From the NCBI GenBank assembly GCA_016929015.1, contig JAFGJQ010000496.1:1-33021 (forward strand): DNA of 33,021 nt. The letters run 5' to 3'. Below are positions 8,386 to 16,817 of this stretch, piece after piece (within the stretch, counting starts at the first letter, position 1; the number at the start of each line of letters is the position of its first letter). The notes below the pieces were generated by a model. It ran no database searches. It saw only the letters and a list, made by a program, of their open reading frames with translations, and was not told the DNA's origin. Source of the DNA: Phycisphaerae bacterium (GTDB lineage Bacteria > Planctomycetota > Phycisphaerae > UBA1845). A program made the translations under genes and the position numbers.

Positions 8386-10026
8386 ATGCAGATGAACGAT
8401 TCGGTTGCCCATTCCGTTTTCCTGGCTGAAGCGGAGGACGACGTCGCCGACCGCATCGGTCGGGCTTTTGCGTCCGCGAAGCCGGATTGGGGCATCGTCC
8501 GTGCATCCACGCTTCTCGAAGCCCGGAGCGTATTGTCCCGGCAGAAACCCGACCTGGCGATCGTGGACATCCACCTGCCCGACGGAGACGGCATGACGCT
8601 GTTGCCCGGGCGCCTCGAAAACGGGCAATGCCCGATGATTGTCCTCACGAACGGCGCCGTCGGGCAGGCGCTGGGCGCCGCCCTGGAAGCCGGGGCCATC
8701 GACTGCGTTGTCAAATCCATCGAAAGCATCCAGGCCCTTCCCCAGATCGCCGAACGGGCGATTCGGTCCTGGGCCTACGTCGCCGCCCGGGAGAAGGCGG
8801 AACAGACGATCCGGCTGCTGGCCCGGGCCCTGGAGTCCGTCGCCAACGGAGTAATCATTACGGATTGCGACGCGTGCATCGAGTGGGTCAACCCCGCATT
8901 CAGCCGCCTGACCGGCTTCACGCCTGAAGAAGCCATAGGGCAAAACCCCCGGATTCTCAAGAGCGACGTTCATGAAGACTCGCTCTACCGCGAGCTGTGG
9001 CAGACCATTCTGGCAGGCTCCGTGTGGTTCGGACACATGGTGAACCGGCGCAAGGACGGCACGACCTATCACGAGGAAATGACCATCACTCCGATCTGTG
9101 ATGCGAGCGGGAACACCACCCATTTCGTAGCGGTCATGCAGGATATCTCCGAGCGGATGCAGGTGGAGCAGGCCCTCCGCAAGAACACTTGGGCCCTCCA
9201 GACCGCGAACCGCACCCTGGCCCAGGCCATAGCGGAAGCGGAAGCCGCATGCCGGGAGGCGGAGCGGGCGAATCGCGTCAAGAGCGAGTTTCTCGCAAAG
9301 ATGTCGCACGAACTGCGAACGCCGCTCAACTCGATCATCGGGTTCACGGAACTGATGATCCAGGACACACTCGATCCGCCGAGTCCGAAACGGGCCACCC
9401 GACTCGAAAAGGTTCACCGCAACGCCGGGAATTTGCTCGCTTTGATCAACGACATCCTTGATCTCTCCAAGATCGAGGCGAACCGGCTGACCCTGGACCT
9501 GGCGCCCGTAGACGTCGGCCACGTTCTGGAAGAGTGCGTCGAACTGGCCCGGCCGTTGCTTCGCGCGGGCACCGTGGAACTCCACCTCGACCTGCACCCG
9601 TCAGTTGCGCAGGCAGACCCCTGGATGGGCGACGAGCTGAGGTTCCGCCAGATTATCACAAACCTGCTCGGCAATGCCGTGAAATTCACCGAGGCAGGTC
9701 GCATCACCGTTCTCGCCCGCATCGATGCGAATGAACTGATGATCGAGGTCCACGACACCGGCATCGGAATCGCCGCCGAGCACCTGGACCGCATTTTCCA
9801 GGAATTCGAACAGGTGGATTCCTCGAACACCCGCCGGGCGAGCGGCACCGGCCTGGGGCTGGCGATCTGCAAACGCCTGTGCCGGCTGATGGGCGGACGT
9901 ATCGGCGTACGCAGCACGGTGGGCGTGGGAACGTGCTTTACGGTCTCCCTGCCCTGGTGTCAGGAAAACGCAGAGCACAAGCAGCAGACGGATGCTGGGG
10001 AGGCCGTGCTGGACGCATTCGTGTGA
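8386..10026 (+). CDS. Hybrid sensor histidine kinase, REC-PAS-HisKA-HATPase
   Basis: 546 residues, with no transmembrane segment, so cytoplasmic. An N-terminal receiver domain (residues ~10-125) has phospho-acceptor Asp61 in IVDIHLPDGDG and Lys110. A PAS domain (~145-258) contains IEWVNPAFSRLTGFTPEEAIGQNP. A short coiled coil (~262-300) leads to HisKA with His308 in FLAKMSHELRTPLN. The HATPase_c domain has an N box (IITNLLGNAVKFT), G1 (DTGIGI) and G2 (GTGLGLAI). The start is uncertain: ATG 8386 or 8392, both with poor ribosome-binding sites. It is first in an operon with three receiver proteins, which are its likely phosphotransfer partners. The input signal probably arrives through phosphorylation of the receiver domain or the PAS domain. 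Confidence 0.88.
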   Translation: MQMNDSVAHSVFLAEAEDDVADRIGRAFASAKPDWGIVRASTLLEARSVLSRQKPDLAIVDIHLPDGDGMTLLPGRLENGQCPMIVLTNGAVGQALGAALEAGAIDCVVKSIESIQALPQIAERAIRSWAYVAAREKAEQTIRLLARALESVANGVIITDCDACIEWVNPAFSRLTGFTPEEAIGQNPRILKSDVHEDSLYRELWQTILAGSVWFGHMVNRRKDGTTYHEEMTITPICDASGNTTHFVAVMQDISERMQVEQALRKNTWALQTANRTLAQAIAEAEAACREAERANRVKSEFLAKMSHELRTPLNSIIGFTELMIQDTLDPPSPKRATRLEKVHRNAGNLLALINDILDLSKIEANRLTLDLAPVDVGHVLEECVELARPLLRAGTVELHLDLHPSVAQADPWMGDELRFRQIITNLLGNAVKFTEAGRITVLARIDANELMIEVHDTGIGIAAEHLDRIFQEFEQVDSSNTRRASGTGLGLAICKRLCRLMGGRIGVRSTVGVGTCFTVSLPWCQENAEHKQQTDAGEAVLDAFV

Positions 10027-10086
10027 ATCGGACGGACGTGCAGTCGACGCCGGGACACCGTCAGACTGCGAAACGGAAAACAGACC

Positions 10087-10509
10087 ATGAGCACGATTCT
10101 GGTCGTCGAAGACACGCAGGACAGCTATGACCTCATCGCCGACGCACTGGGCGACGAGCACACGCTGGTACACGCCCGTACCGGTCCCGAGGGCATCAAA
10201 ATGGCAGCGTGTGTGCGGCCCGACCTGATCCTCCTGGACATGCGCCTGCCCGAACTGGACGGACTGTCCGTGGTCCGACGCCTGCGCAGCATGGAGGAAC
10301 TCAAGGCAACCCCGGTCGTCGCCGTCACGGCCAATGCCATGCCGCAAGACCGAGAGATTTGCCTGGCCGCCGGATGCGACGACTACCTCTCCAAGCCAAT
10401 TGCCATCCACGCTCTGGTGGAACTCGTCAATCGAATCCTGTCCACAGATCCGGGCGCCCGGGCCCCGCAGCAGAAGAATCCGCAGCCATGCCAGGAGACG
10501 TCATCGTGA
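10087..10509 (+). CDS. Single-domain response regulator (REC, DivK/CheY-like)
   Basis: 140 residues consisting of one receiver domain and a short proline/glutamine-rich tail. It has the acidic pair in LVVEDTQD, phospho-acceptor Asp51 (LILLDMRLPELDG), Thr81 (VAVTANAM) and Lys103 (LSKPI), so it should be phosphorylatable. It starts 60 bp after the kinase stop and its TGA (10507-10509) overlaps the GTG start of the next gene, so the two are translationally coupled. With no output domain it acts as a shuttle in a phosphorelay or on a protein partner. Confidence 0.88.
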   Translation: MSTILVVEDTQDSYDLIADALGDEHTLVHARTGPEGIKMAACVRPDLILLDMRLPELDGLSVVRRLRSMEELKATPVVAVTANAMPQDREICLAAGCDDYLSKPIAIHALVELVNRILSTDPGARAPQQKNPQPCQETSS

Positions 10510-11387
10510 GCGGTGAGATCGATCTGCAATCCATCACCGTCCTCGGCGTGGACGACACGCCGGACAACCTGGACCTGCTGGAAGACTACCTGGAGGGCGA
10601 GGTCTGGAACTTCCTCCGGGCCCGATCGGGTGAGGAGTGCATCCGGCTGGCCCTGGATCCGGGCGCGGACATCATTCTGCTGGACCTGAACATGCCCAAT
10701 ATGAACGGGCTGAGCGTCGTCCGCTCACTGCGAGCCATCCAGCGGCTCCAGCAAATCCCCGTGATCCTCCAGACGGCCTACGCCAGCAAAGAGAACGTTC
10801 TGGCGGCCAGCCGTCTGGGCTGCACGCACATTCTGGCGAAACCGCTGTCCCGCGACCGCCTGCTAAGCGAGATGCGAGCGTGTCTGGCAGAACGGCCGCG
10901 CCCCGCCGCCGATGAAACGTCGGACGGGGACAGGTCGGACCCGCGGGTGATCGCCCACACCGCACGCCAGACCAGGCAACTCGTGCAGAACACCCGGCTG
11001 GCCGATAATGCGGACGGCGTCGCAACGGTAGATGCGATTCAAGACCTGATCTCCGGTGAAACGGCCCTGGGAGAGCGGCTGATCCGCGTGGCCAATTCAC
11101 CGACATACGCCGGACGCCACCGCGTCCGAACCGTTGTTCAGGCAGTCGTCCGCCTCGGCATTGTGGAAACGCGCCGGCTGATTCGCAAAGCGTCCGATCG
11201 AATGCTTCAGGGGGTCGACTCGGACCGGACCCTCAAATCGCTCGACCTGCTGGAATCAATCACACGGCTCTTCCCGGAACGAGCCGCCACCGAGGAGGGT
11301 TTGCTCGGTCTGCTGGAGGAGCTGGGGCGAGCGCCGACTTCGGCAGCGGCCCAAGGCCCGGCGGCCGCATCGCCGGACGCCGGCTGA
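10506..11387 (+). CDS. Response regulator with receiver and truncated HDOD-like domain
   Basis: 293 residues. The receiver domain (10-125) has Asp60 (IILLDLNMPNMNG), Thr90 and Lys112 (LAKPLS). The C-terminal part contains LGERLIRVANSPTYAG and TVVQAVVRLGIVETRRLI, the helix pattern of the HDOD output domain, but only about 90 residues instead of the usual ~200, so it is a partial or divergent HDOD. GTG 10506 is chosen: AGGAG at 10493-10497 lies 8 nt upstream and it overlaps the preceding stop by 4 bp (GTGA). ATG 10488 is the alternative. HDOD proteins usually work in signalling rather than as DNA-binding activators. Confidence 0.78.
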   Translation: MSGEIDLQSITVLGVDDTPDNLDLLEDYLEGEVWNFLRARSGEECIRLALDPGADIILLDLNMPNMNGLSVVRSLRAIQRLQQIPVILQTAYASKENVLAASRLGCTHILAKPLSRDRLLSEMRACLAERPRPAADETSDGDRSDPRVIAHTARQTRQLVQNTRLADNADGVATVDAIQDLISGETALGERLIRVANSPTYAGRHRVRTVVQAVVRLGIVETRRLIRKASDRMLQGVDSDRTLKSLDLLESITRLFPERAATEEGLLGLLEELGRAPTSAAAQGPAAASPDAG

Positions 11388-11427
11388 GTCGTGAACCGGA
11401 GGGGCGTGATTCCGGACTGGAGAACGT

Positions 11428-11886
11428 ATGATGGACAGTGACGCAGCGTTTCGACTGCTTGTGGTGGATGACATTCCGGACAATCTCGCCTTGCTGTGCG
11501 AGGTGTTCGAGGACGAACCGTGCCAGATGATCACGGCCGCCAGTGCCAGCGAGGCAATGGAACGGATTGGGGAGGCCGCCCCGGACGTGGCTATCCTGGA
11601 CGTGCAGATGCCCGATACGAACGGCTACGAGCTGTGTCAACTGCTGCGGGACCGGTTCGGAATGCTGGACTTCCCCATCATCTTCCTGACGGCGGAACGC
11701 ACCGATGCTCAGAGCATCATCCACGGACTGGACATCGGGGCCAGCGATTACGTAACGAAGCCGTTCAACGCGCAAGAGCTCAAAGCCCGCGTTCGCAGCC
11801 TGCTCCGGGTCCGGGCCGAACACCAGGCCCGCATCGATGAGGCCAAGGCCGTCACCCGCCGCCTCTTCCGCAGCCGGTCCCGCTGA
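11428..11886 (+). CDS. Single-domain response regulator (REC)
   Basis: 152 residues: a receiver domain with the acidic pair VVDDIPDN, phospho-acceptor Asp58 (AILDVQMPDTNGYE), Thr88 (FLTAE) and Lys111 (VTKPFN). A basic C-terminal helix (RAEHQARIDEAKAVTRRLF) may extend into a partner. GGAGA at 11419-11423 precedes ATG 11428; ATG 11431 is equally possible. It is the last gene of the kinase operon, 40 bp after the HDOD-like regulator, and converges with the chemoreceptor gene. Confidence 0.87.
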   Translation: MMDSDAAFRLLVVDDIPDNLALLCEVFEDEPCQMITAASASEAMERIGEAAPDVAILDVQMPDTNGYELCQLLRDRFGMLDFPIIFLTAERTDAQSIIHGLDIGASDYVTKPFNAQELKARVRSLLRVRAEHQARIDEAKAVTRRLFRSRSR

Positions 11887-12082
11887 CCCGGACTGCAACC
11901 ACACCATGAGCCGTGTCGGGCGTACGATCCGTTTCGGTTCGCCGGGTCCGGGTCTCGCCTCCAACTCCCTTGCGATTCAGGCCTGCAACGAACCGCGCTG
12001 CCTTCGGCTCCCGCGCAGGTCCTCACGTTCCGCCGAGGACTTGGACCTACAGGGTTCACAACATGCGTAGCGTGCAAAACGA

Positions 12083-12105
12083 GACCGGTTCAGCGCGAAC
12101 CGGTC
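12083..12105 (-). terminator. Rho-independent terminator of the hydrogenase-chemoreceptor operon
   Basis: ACCGGTTC at 12084-12091 pairs with GAACCGGT at 12097-12104 (plus G12083-C12105) around the loop AGCGC. Read on the minus strand the stem is followed by CTCGTTTTG, a short T tract. It lies 53 nt beyond the chemoreceptor stop. A second hairpin (CTCTCG 12120-12125 / CGAGAG 12131-12136) precedes it but lacks a T tract. Confidence 0.65.
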
Positions 12106-12157
12106 CCTGGCACCGCACCCTCTCGTGGAACGAGAGTCCCCCTGGTAATTCCCAATC

Positions 12158-13648
12158 TTACGCTTCAGGTTCTTCGCGCGCCTTGCCGGCCCCTTCCACA
12201 ATGCCCACCAGCGCGTCCACCATGCCTTTGACCGACTCCGCCTGCGTCCCAAGGTGCTCGGCCACGGACGAGGAACGGCTCGCCTCAGACGCCGACTCCT
12301 GGGTCATTTGCGTCATTTGCGTCACCGCGCTGTTGACCTGGTCAACCCCCTGCGCCTGCTGCTCTGAGGCCCGAGCAATCTCTCCCACCAACTCGGATAC
12401 CCGCTGCGAACTGGCCACGATCGCGCCGAATGCAGTCCCCGCCTCACGGACGGCCTCCACGCCGTCCTGCGCCCGTACCACCGAGTCCTCAACCAGGGCT
12501 CGCGTGTTCTGAGCCGCCTCGGCCGCCCGACCGGCCAGGTTCCGCACCTCGTCCGCCACCACGGCGAAGCCCTTGCCGTGCTCGCCGGCGCGGGCTGCCT
12601 CCACCGCCGCATTCAACGCCAGCAAATTTGTCTGGAACGCGATCTCCTCGATCACCTTGATGATCTTGGCAATCTGGGCTGACGATTCGTTAATGCTGGT
12701 CATGGCCTGTGTGAGCCGGACCATCGTCTGGTCGCCCGCGGCGGCGTTCTCCTGGGCCTGCGTGCTCAGTGTGTCCGCCTCGCGGGCGTTCCCCGCGTTC
12801 GTTCGCGTCATGGCCGACATCTGCTCCATGGCGCTGCTGGTTTCCTCCAGCGACGACGCCTGCTCCGAGGCTGACGTCGCCAGTCGCTGGCTGGATCCGC
12901 CGATCTGCCGAGCGATCTCCACCAGCTCGTTCGAACCGCCGGACAGGTTCCCGATCACGCCCCGAAGCGACCGAACCAGTGGCCGGATCACCAGCGGAAA
13001 CAGGCTGATCACCATCACGACCAGAGCGGCTACGCCCATTCCGCAAGTCAGGGTCAGTGACTGTCTGACCCGGCCTTCAAACACGGAGCGGGCATCCGCC
13101 AGCATCTTGTTCAACTCGTCCTTGGGAAACTCCAGGTGCAGCAGGCCGTACAGCGTGCCGACCTCCATGTCCGGTCGAAGCCTCCGCATGTCGGCCGTGA
13201 CGTACAACGGCTGATACAGGTTGATCGCCTTCTGATCCTCCTTGAGGATCAGGTCCGGGGCCTTGGCAGCCTGATCCCAGACGCCCTCGACCAGGGGCGT
13301 GCCCACGTGGTCGGCGGGGGATGCCAACTCGGCCGTCCTGGACAGGCCCACAAAGGCGATCGCTCCGATGTCCGACTGTTCTCGCTGCCGGTTCGCGAAA
13401 TCCACAAACTGGGTGTTCTCACCCGTTTGCAGCCAGCGGTCGGTGGCGGCCCAGATTCCCTAGGTCATCCCCTTGGCTGCCTCTCGTTCCACTTCCAGGG
13501 ACGAGCCTTCGATCTTTTCCAGGGTGGTCTCGAAACCGTGTACGGACAATTGGTGCTGAACGCCCAGCAGCACCGCCATAAACAAGACAAAGAGCCCGAT
13601 CGTCGGCACGTACATGCGTCGGGCCAGACTGGCTTTCTGCAGCATCAT
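12158..13648 (-). pseudogene. Methyl-accepting chemotaxis protein interrupted by one in-frame UAG (codon 63)
   Basis: The frame runs 496 codons from ATG 13648, with a single TAG at 13462-13460 (GMT[14 protein letters not shown], probably CAG to TAG). TM1 is residues ~16-32 (IGLFVLFMAVLLGVQ). A ~165-residue extracytoplasmic sensor region follows, then TM2 ([19 protein letters not shown]), a poorly recognisable HAMP region and a signalling domain. The signalling domain has the canonical hairpin ([37 protein letters not shown]) and no CheR-tether pentapeptide. The ATG overlaps the hydrogenase small-subunit stop (ATGA), so the genes are translationally coupled. The signalling half is intact. GTG 13405 could restart translation but would lose TM1. 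It is either a fresh nonsense mutation, a suppressed codon or a sequence error. Confidence 0.8.
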
Positions 13649-14607
13649 GTGGTAGTCCCCTTTCGGTCGGCGTCATCATAGGCCACCGCGTGATACTTCT
13701 CGCCGAGACGATAGAACGGGAACGATTTTCTCTTTGCGAAATCCTCGCTTGTGCAGGCGATGCACGGCGCGCCGGCCCGAATGCACCAGTTGATCCCCCC
13801 ATTCCATTGACGGTGCGAGCAGTCTGAACGGCTCAGCGGACCCAGACACCCCAGTTTGAACAAACACCCCTCGTCCCCGAAGTGCTCCGCGAAGTGCTGC
13901 TTCTGCCAGTGATGGAACCTCGGGCAGTCGTCATGAACGGAGGCGGAACAGATCATGTTCGGCGTCAGGGTGGCCGGATCCACGGCCGGGTACCCGACGC
14001 CCGCCAGGTAGGCCAGCGTGGTGACCATCGTATGCGGGTGCACGGGGCAGCCCGGGCAGTTCACGAGCTTGTTCTCCACGGGGATGCCCCGGTCGATCAT
14101 GAATTCCTTGAGGCCCATCGCACCGGTGAGGTTGCCGTCCGCACCCGGGATGCCGCCGAACGCGGCGCAAGAGCCCGCCGTCACGACAAACTGGGCCCGC
14201 TTCAGCAGCGGGGGAAGCAGGTCGGTCAGCGGCCGGCCCGCCACGGTGCAGGCCTGCGGCATCTTCGGGCAGACCGCCCCTTCCAGGACCAGGAAGAAGT
14301 CACCCGCTTCGGCCAGCCGGTCCAGCGTTTCCGTGACCAGGCCGCCCTGCGCCGCCGACAACGTCGGATGGAACACGACGGAAATCACCTGCGTGATCAG
14401 CTCCACCGGCCCCGGCTCGTCGGAGTTCAGCAGGGAAACGCTGCACCCCGTGCATGACATGCCCTGCAACCACAACACGCGCTTCTGGCCGGAGAACACC
14501 CGTTCCAGTCCGGCCGCCAATGCCTGGGCCGCATCGCAACTCAGCCCGGCACCGGCCGCCAGGACGGCCCCCATGCGGAGAAATTCCCTTCGCGAGATCT
14601 CTGCCAT
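13645..14607 (-). CDS. [NiFe] hydrogenase small subunit, Tat-exported, soluble
   Basis: 320 residues. Tat signal SRREFLRMG begins at residue 5, followed by a hydrophobic stretch ending AAQALA. The iron-sulphur ligands match group 1 enzymes. Proximal: Cys52, Cys55, Cys147, Cys184. Distal: His225, Cys228, Cys248, Cys254. Medial: Cys263, Cys282, Cys285. Residue 275 (NWCIRAG) is Cys where most relatives have Pro, so a [4Fe-4S] rather than [3Fe-4S] medial cluster is expected. The chain ends at DRKGTTT without a C-terminal membrane anchor. ATG 14607 has GGAG at 14620-14617 (9 nt); ATG 14616 is possible. The gene follows the large subunit, the reverse of the usual small-large order. It passes electrons from the NiFe site to a periplasmic acceptor not encoded here. 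Confidence 0.9.
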   Translation of the reverse strand: MAEISRREFLRMGAVLAAGAGLSCDAAQALAAGLERVFSGQKRVLWLQGMSCTGCSVSLLNSDEPGPVELITQVISVVFHPTLSAAQGGLVTETLDRLAEAGDFFLVLEGAVCPKMPQACTVAGRPLTDLLPPLLKRAQFVVTAGSCAAFGGIPGADGNLTGAMGLKEFMIDRGIPVENKLVNCPGCPVHPHTMVTTLAYLAGVGYPAVDPATLTPNMICSASVHDDCPRFHHWQKQHFAEHFGDEGCLFKLGCLGPLSRSDCSHRQWNGGINWCIRAGAPCIACTSEDFAKRKSFPFYRLGEKYHAVAYDDADRKGTTT

Positions 14608-14656
14608 TGCCGTCATCTCCAAGGACTCTCCCGCCCCGTTGGTTCGTCGCACACGG

Positions 14657-16186
14657 TCAATGCACGGCACAGGCCAGGCACGGATCAAACGACCGCACAA
14701 TGCGTCCCAGTTCGATCGGCTGGGATGCGTTAGCCACTTGTGTGCCTTCCAGTGCCTTCTCCACGGGGCCGGACTGCCCCTTTGAATCCCGGGGCGAGCA
14801 GTTCCACGTCGTCGGCACCACGCTCTGGTACGCCTGCACCTTGTAGTCCTCGATGGTCAGCCAGTGTCCCAGCGCGCCGCGCGGGGCCTCCACCAGGCCC
14901 GCGCCCCGACCGCTCGTGGGGAGCTCGAACGCGGTGACGGCCGGCTGGTCCACGGCGATTTCGTCCAGCCAGCGGAAGCACTGCCGCACCAGGGCCAGGG
15001 TTTCCAGTCCCCGAGTGACGTGCCGACCCATCACGGACACCAGCTTGTCCGGCGTGAGGCCGAGTTGCTCGCAGACCGCATCCACGGGCCTGCGGGACCA
15101 ACCGTTGTCTCCCGCATGGTAGTCCACGAGCACGCGGGCGAGCGGGCCGACCTCCAGCGGCAGGCCGCGATAGCGCGGGGCCTTGATCCAGGAATAGGCC
15201 CGGGGCTTGCCCGGCTTGGGGCGCGTCTCGCCGTCATACGGATGGCGGGCCGGGCCGTCCTCGTACCAGGCGACGCTGACGTCCTCGCTGATGTGACGGG
15301 GATCGAACGCCTCCCACTTGCCGTCGATGAACGTCCCGGCCGGGAAGAACTTCCGTCCGCTGTCGTCCAGGTCAAACGAGCCGTAGGCCAGGAAGTTGCC
15401 CCAGCCCCGTCCGATCTCAAAGTACTGCGGGAACTGGCGACCCACTTCAAGCAGGTCGGGCAGGTACACGTCCTCCACGAACGCGAGCACCTCGTCCAGC
15501 CGGGACCGGTAGGCCAGGATGCGCTCCAGCGTGGGTTTCTGCGTGCATCCGCCGGGCAGCAGGGCCGTGGAGTGCGGCAGCCGCGCCCCGAACACCGCGC
15601 CCATCTCGTCGCAAGTGCGGCGTATCTTCAGGGCGTCTGCATAGTGTCCGAGCAGTGCGCAGTTGATCTCGGTGGAGGAGACGTAGTCACCCTCGTAGCG
15701 CGGCAGGAACGGCGCGACCGGAAAGACATCCTTGCGGTCCAGGGCCGATTGGGCCCAGGCCTTGAGCTTGAGCAGCGTGCGGTCCGAACCTCCGTAGTTC
15801 AGCACGGCCGTCACGTCGACAAAGTCCAGTGCCGCCAACTGGTAGAAGTGGAGAATGTGCGAATGGAAGTAGTTCGCTGAGGCGATCAGGTTTTGCAGCA
15901 GCCGACCGTTTTGCACGGGACGAATCCCGTATGCCTGCTCCTGCGCCCGCACGGAGGCCATACCGTGAGAGATCGGGCAGACTCCGCACGTACGCTGCGT
16001 GATCTGCTGGGCGTCCAACGGGTCGCGGCCGATCAGAATCACTTCCAGCCCGCGAAACATTTCCCCTTCGCAGTGGGCTTGTGTGACCTGCACGCCGGAG
16101 CCGCCAGGCTGCGGCTCGGTCTCGGTGTGGATGGCCAGGTGGCCTTCGATCCGGGTCAGCGGACTGATGGTGACCGTCTGTGACAT
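14657..16186 (-). CDS. [NiFe] hydrogenase large (catalytic) subunit
   Basis: 509 residues, shorter than many group 1 large subunits (about 550-600). The NiFe ligands are RTCGVCPISH (Cys67, Cys70, His74) and DPCLACAVH (Cys503, Cys506). The N-terminus ISPLTRIEGHLAI is canonical. The stop codon follows immediately after His509, so there is no C-terminal extension to be removed by a maturation endopeptidase. Position 503 is Cys, so this is not a NiFeSe enzyme. It catalyses H2 oxidation or evolution. With no signal of its own, it would be exported bound to the Tat-bearing small subunit, which starts 49 bp downstream. No hyp maturation genes or cytochrome b subunit lie in the window. Confidence 0.92.
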   Translation of the reverse strand: MSQTVTISPLTRIEGHLAIHTETEPQPGGSGVQVTQAHCEGEMFRGLEVILIGRDPLDAQQITQRTCGVCPISHGMASVRAQEQAYGIRPVQNGRLLQNLIASANYFHSHILHFYQLAALDFVDVTAVLNYGGSDRTLLKLKAWAQSALDRKDVFPVAPFLPRYEGDYVSSTEINCALLGHYADALKIRRTCDEMGAVFGARLPHSTALLPGGCTQKPTLERILAYRSRLDEVLAFVEDVYLPDLLEVGRQFPQYFEIGRGWGNFLAYGSFDLDDSGRKFFPAGTFIDGKWEAFDPRHISEDVSVAWYEDGPARHPYDGETRPKPGKPRAYSWIKAPRYRGLPLEVGPLARVLVDYHAGDNGWSRRPVDAVCEQLGLTPDKLVSVMGRHVTRGLETLALVRQCFRWLDEIAVDQPAVTAFELPTSGRGAGLVEAPRGALGHWLTIEDYKVQAYQSVVPTTWNCSPRDSKGQSGPVEKALEGTQVANASQPIELGRIVRSFDPCLACAVH

Positions 16187-16817
16187 GATTCAGGTCTTCC
16201 CAGGTGGTTTGCGTTCTGCACGCCCGCTGCGTGGCGTTACCGGGTCCCACGCCCCAATGGACCAGGGCACGTCGCTCGAGACGGGGAGTGGATTGGCGAT
16301 GCGTTTGGTTGACCGTCGCGCGGCTCCCCGACTCTCGCCGCGCAATACCGACTCGGGCCGCACGGATCGTCATCGCCTCCGTGCTCTCGCAGCCCTGCGC
16401 TGCTACGGCAGATACCCTATCGGTTCGGTCCGCGTCTTCAGTCGAGTTGTATCGTGTTACAGTGCCGAATTGTGGCACAGCGCAACGGTCCGGCAGACAG
16501 AATACTCAAATACCCATGGGGCGCCAGTCCTAGTCCAAAAACCGCGTCGCCGCAGTTCAGGGCATCCGGGCACGGCGTGACCGAGCCGCATGCACCGGAC
16601 GACACGACTGCGGAATGAGCCGCGTGCGAATCCTCCTTGCCGGACGGCAGCATCTCTGCCGGGATTCGGACGCAGGCCCGATCGGCAACAACCTCGCTCG
16701 TGCGATCAGACAGAGAATGCCCTTAGGACCGAAGCCCCAGACGGGAGAGAGTCACGCGATCATCTGCATCGCGTTCCATGCATTTGTATGTTTCTACGAT
16801 TGCCGCCGCCTGCCGAC
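16187..16817. other. Intergenic region upstream of the hydrogenase operon
   Basis: 631 bp between the folC stop and the hydrogenase start, both on the minus strand. I see no convincing gene: frames here are short, Arg/Ser/Cys-rich and lack ribosome-binding sites. The length suggests the hydrogenase operon has its own promoter. GTGCC 16462-16466 and GGCAC 16474-16478 form a short dyad. I could not find a clear sigma-54 or sigma-70 site. Confidence 0.45.

Noticed and set aside
13460-13462. Pyrrolysine reading of the UAG in the chemoreceptor
   Set aside because: Pyrrolysine is known mainly from methylamine methyltransferases in a narrow set of organisms; nothing here suggests it, and UAG serves as a normal stop elsewhere in the window (for example at 660-662 and 5177-5179).
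14654-14656. UGA after the large-subunit His as a recoded codon (NiFeSe-type)
   Set aside because: In NiFeSe enzymes Sec replaces the first Cys of DPCxxC; here that Cys is present (Cys503) and the UGA lies after the final His, a normal end.
16438-16653. Short minus-strand frame upstream of the hydrogenase operon
   Set aside because: Serine/cysteine-rich random-looking peptide without a ribosome-binding site.
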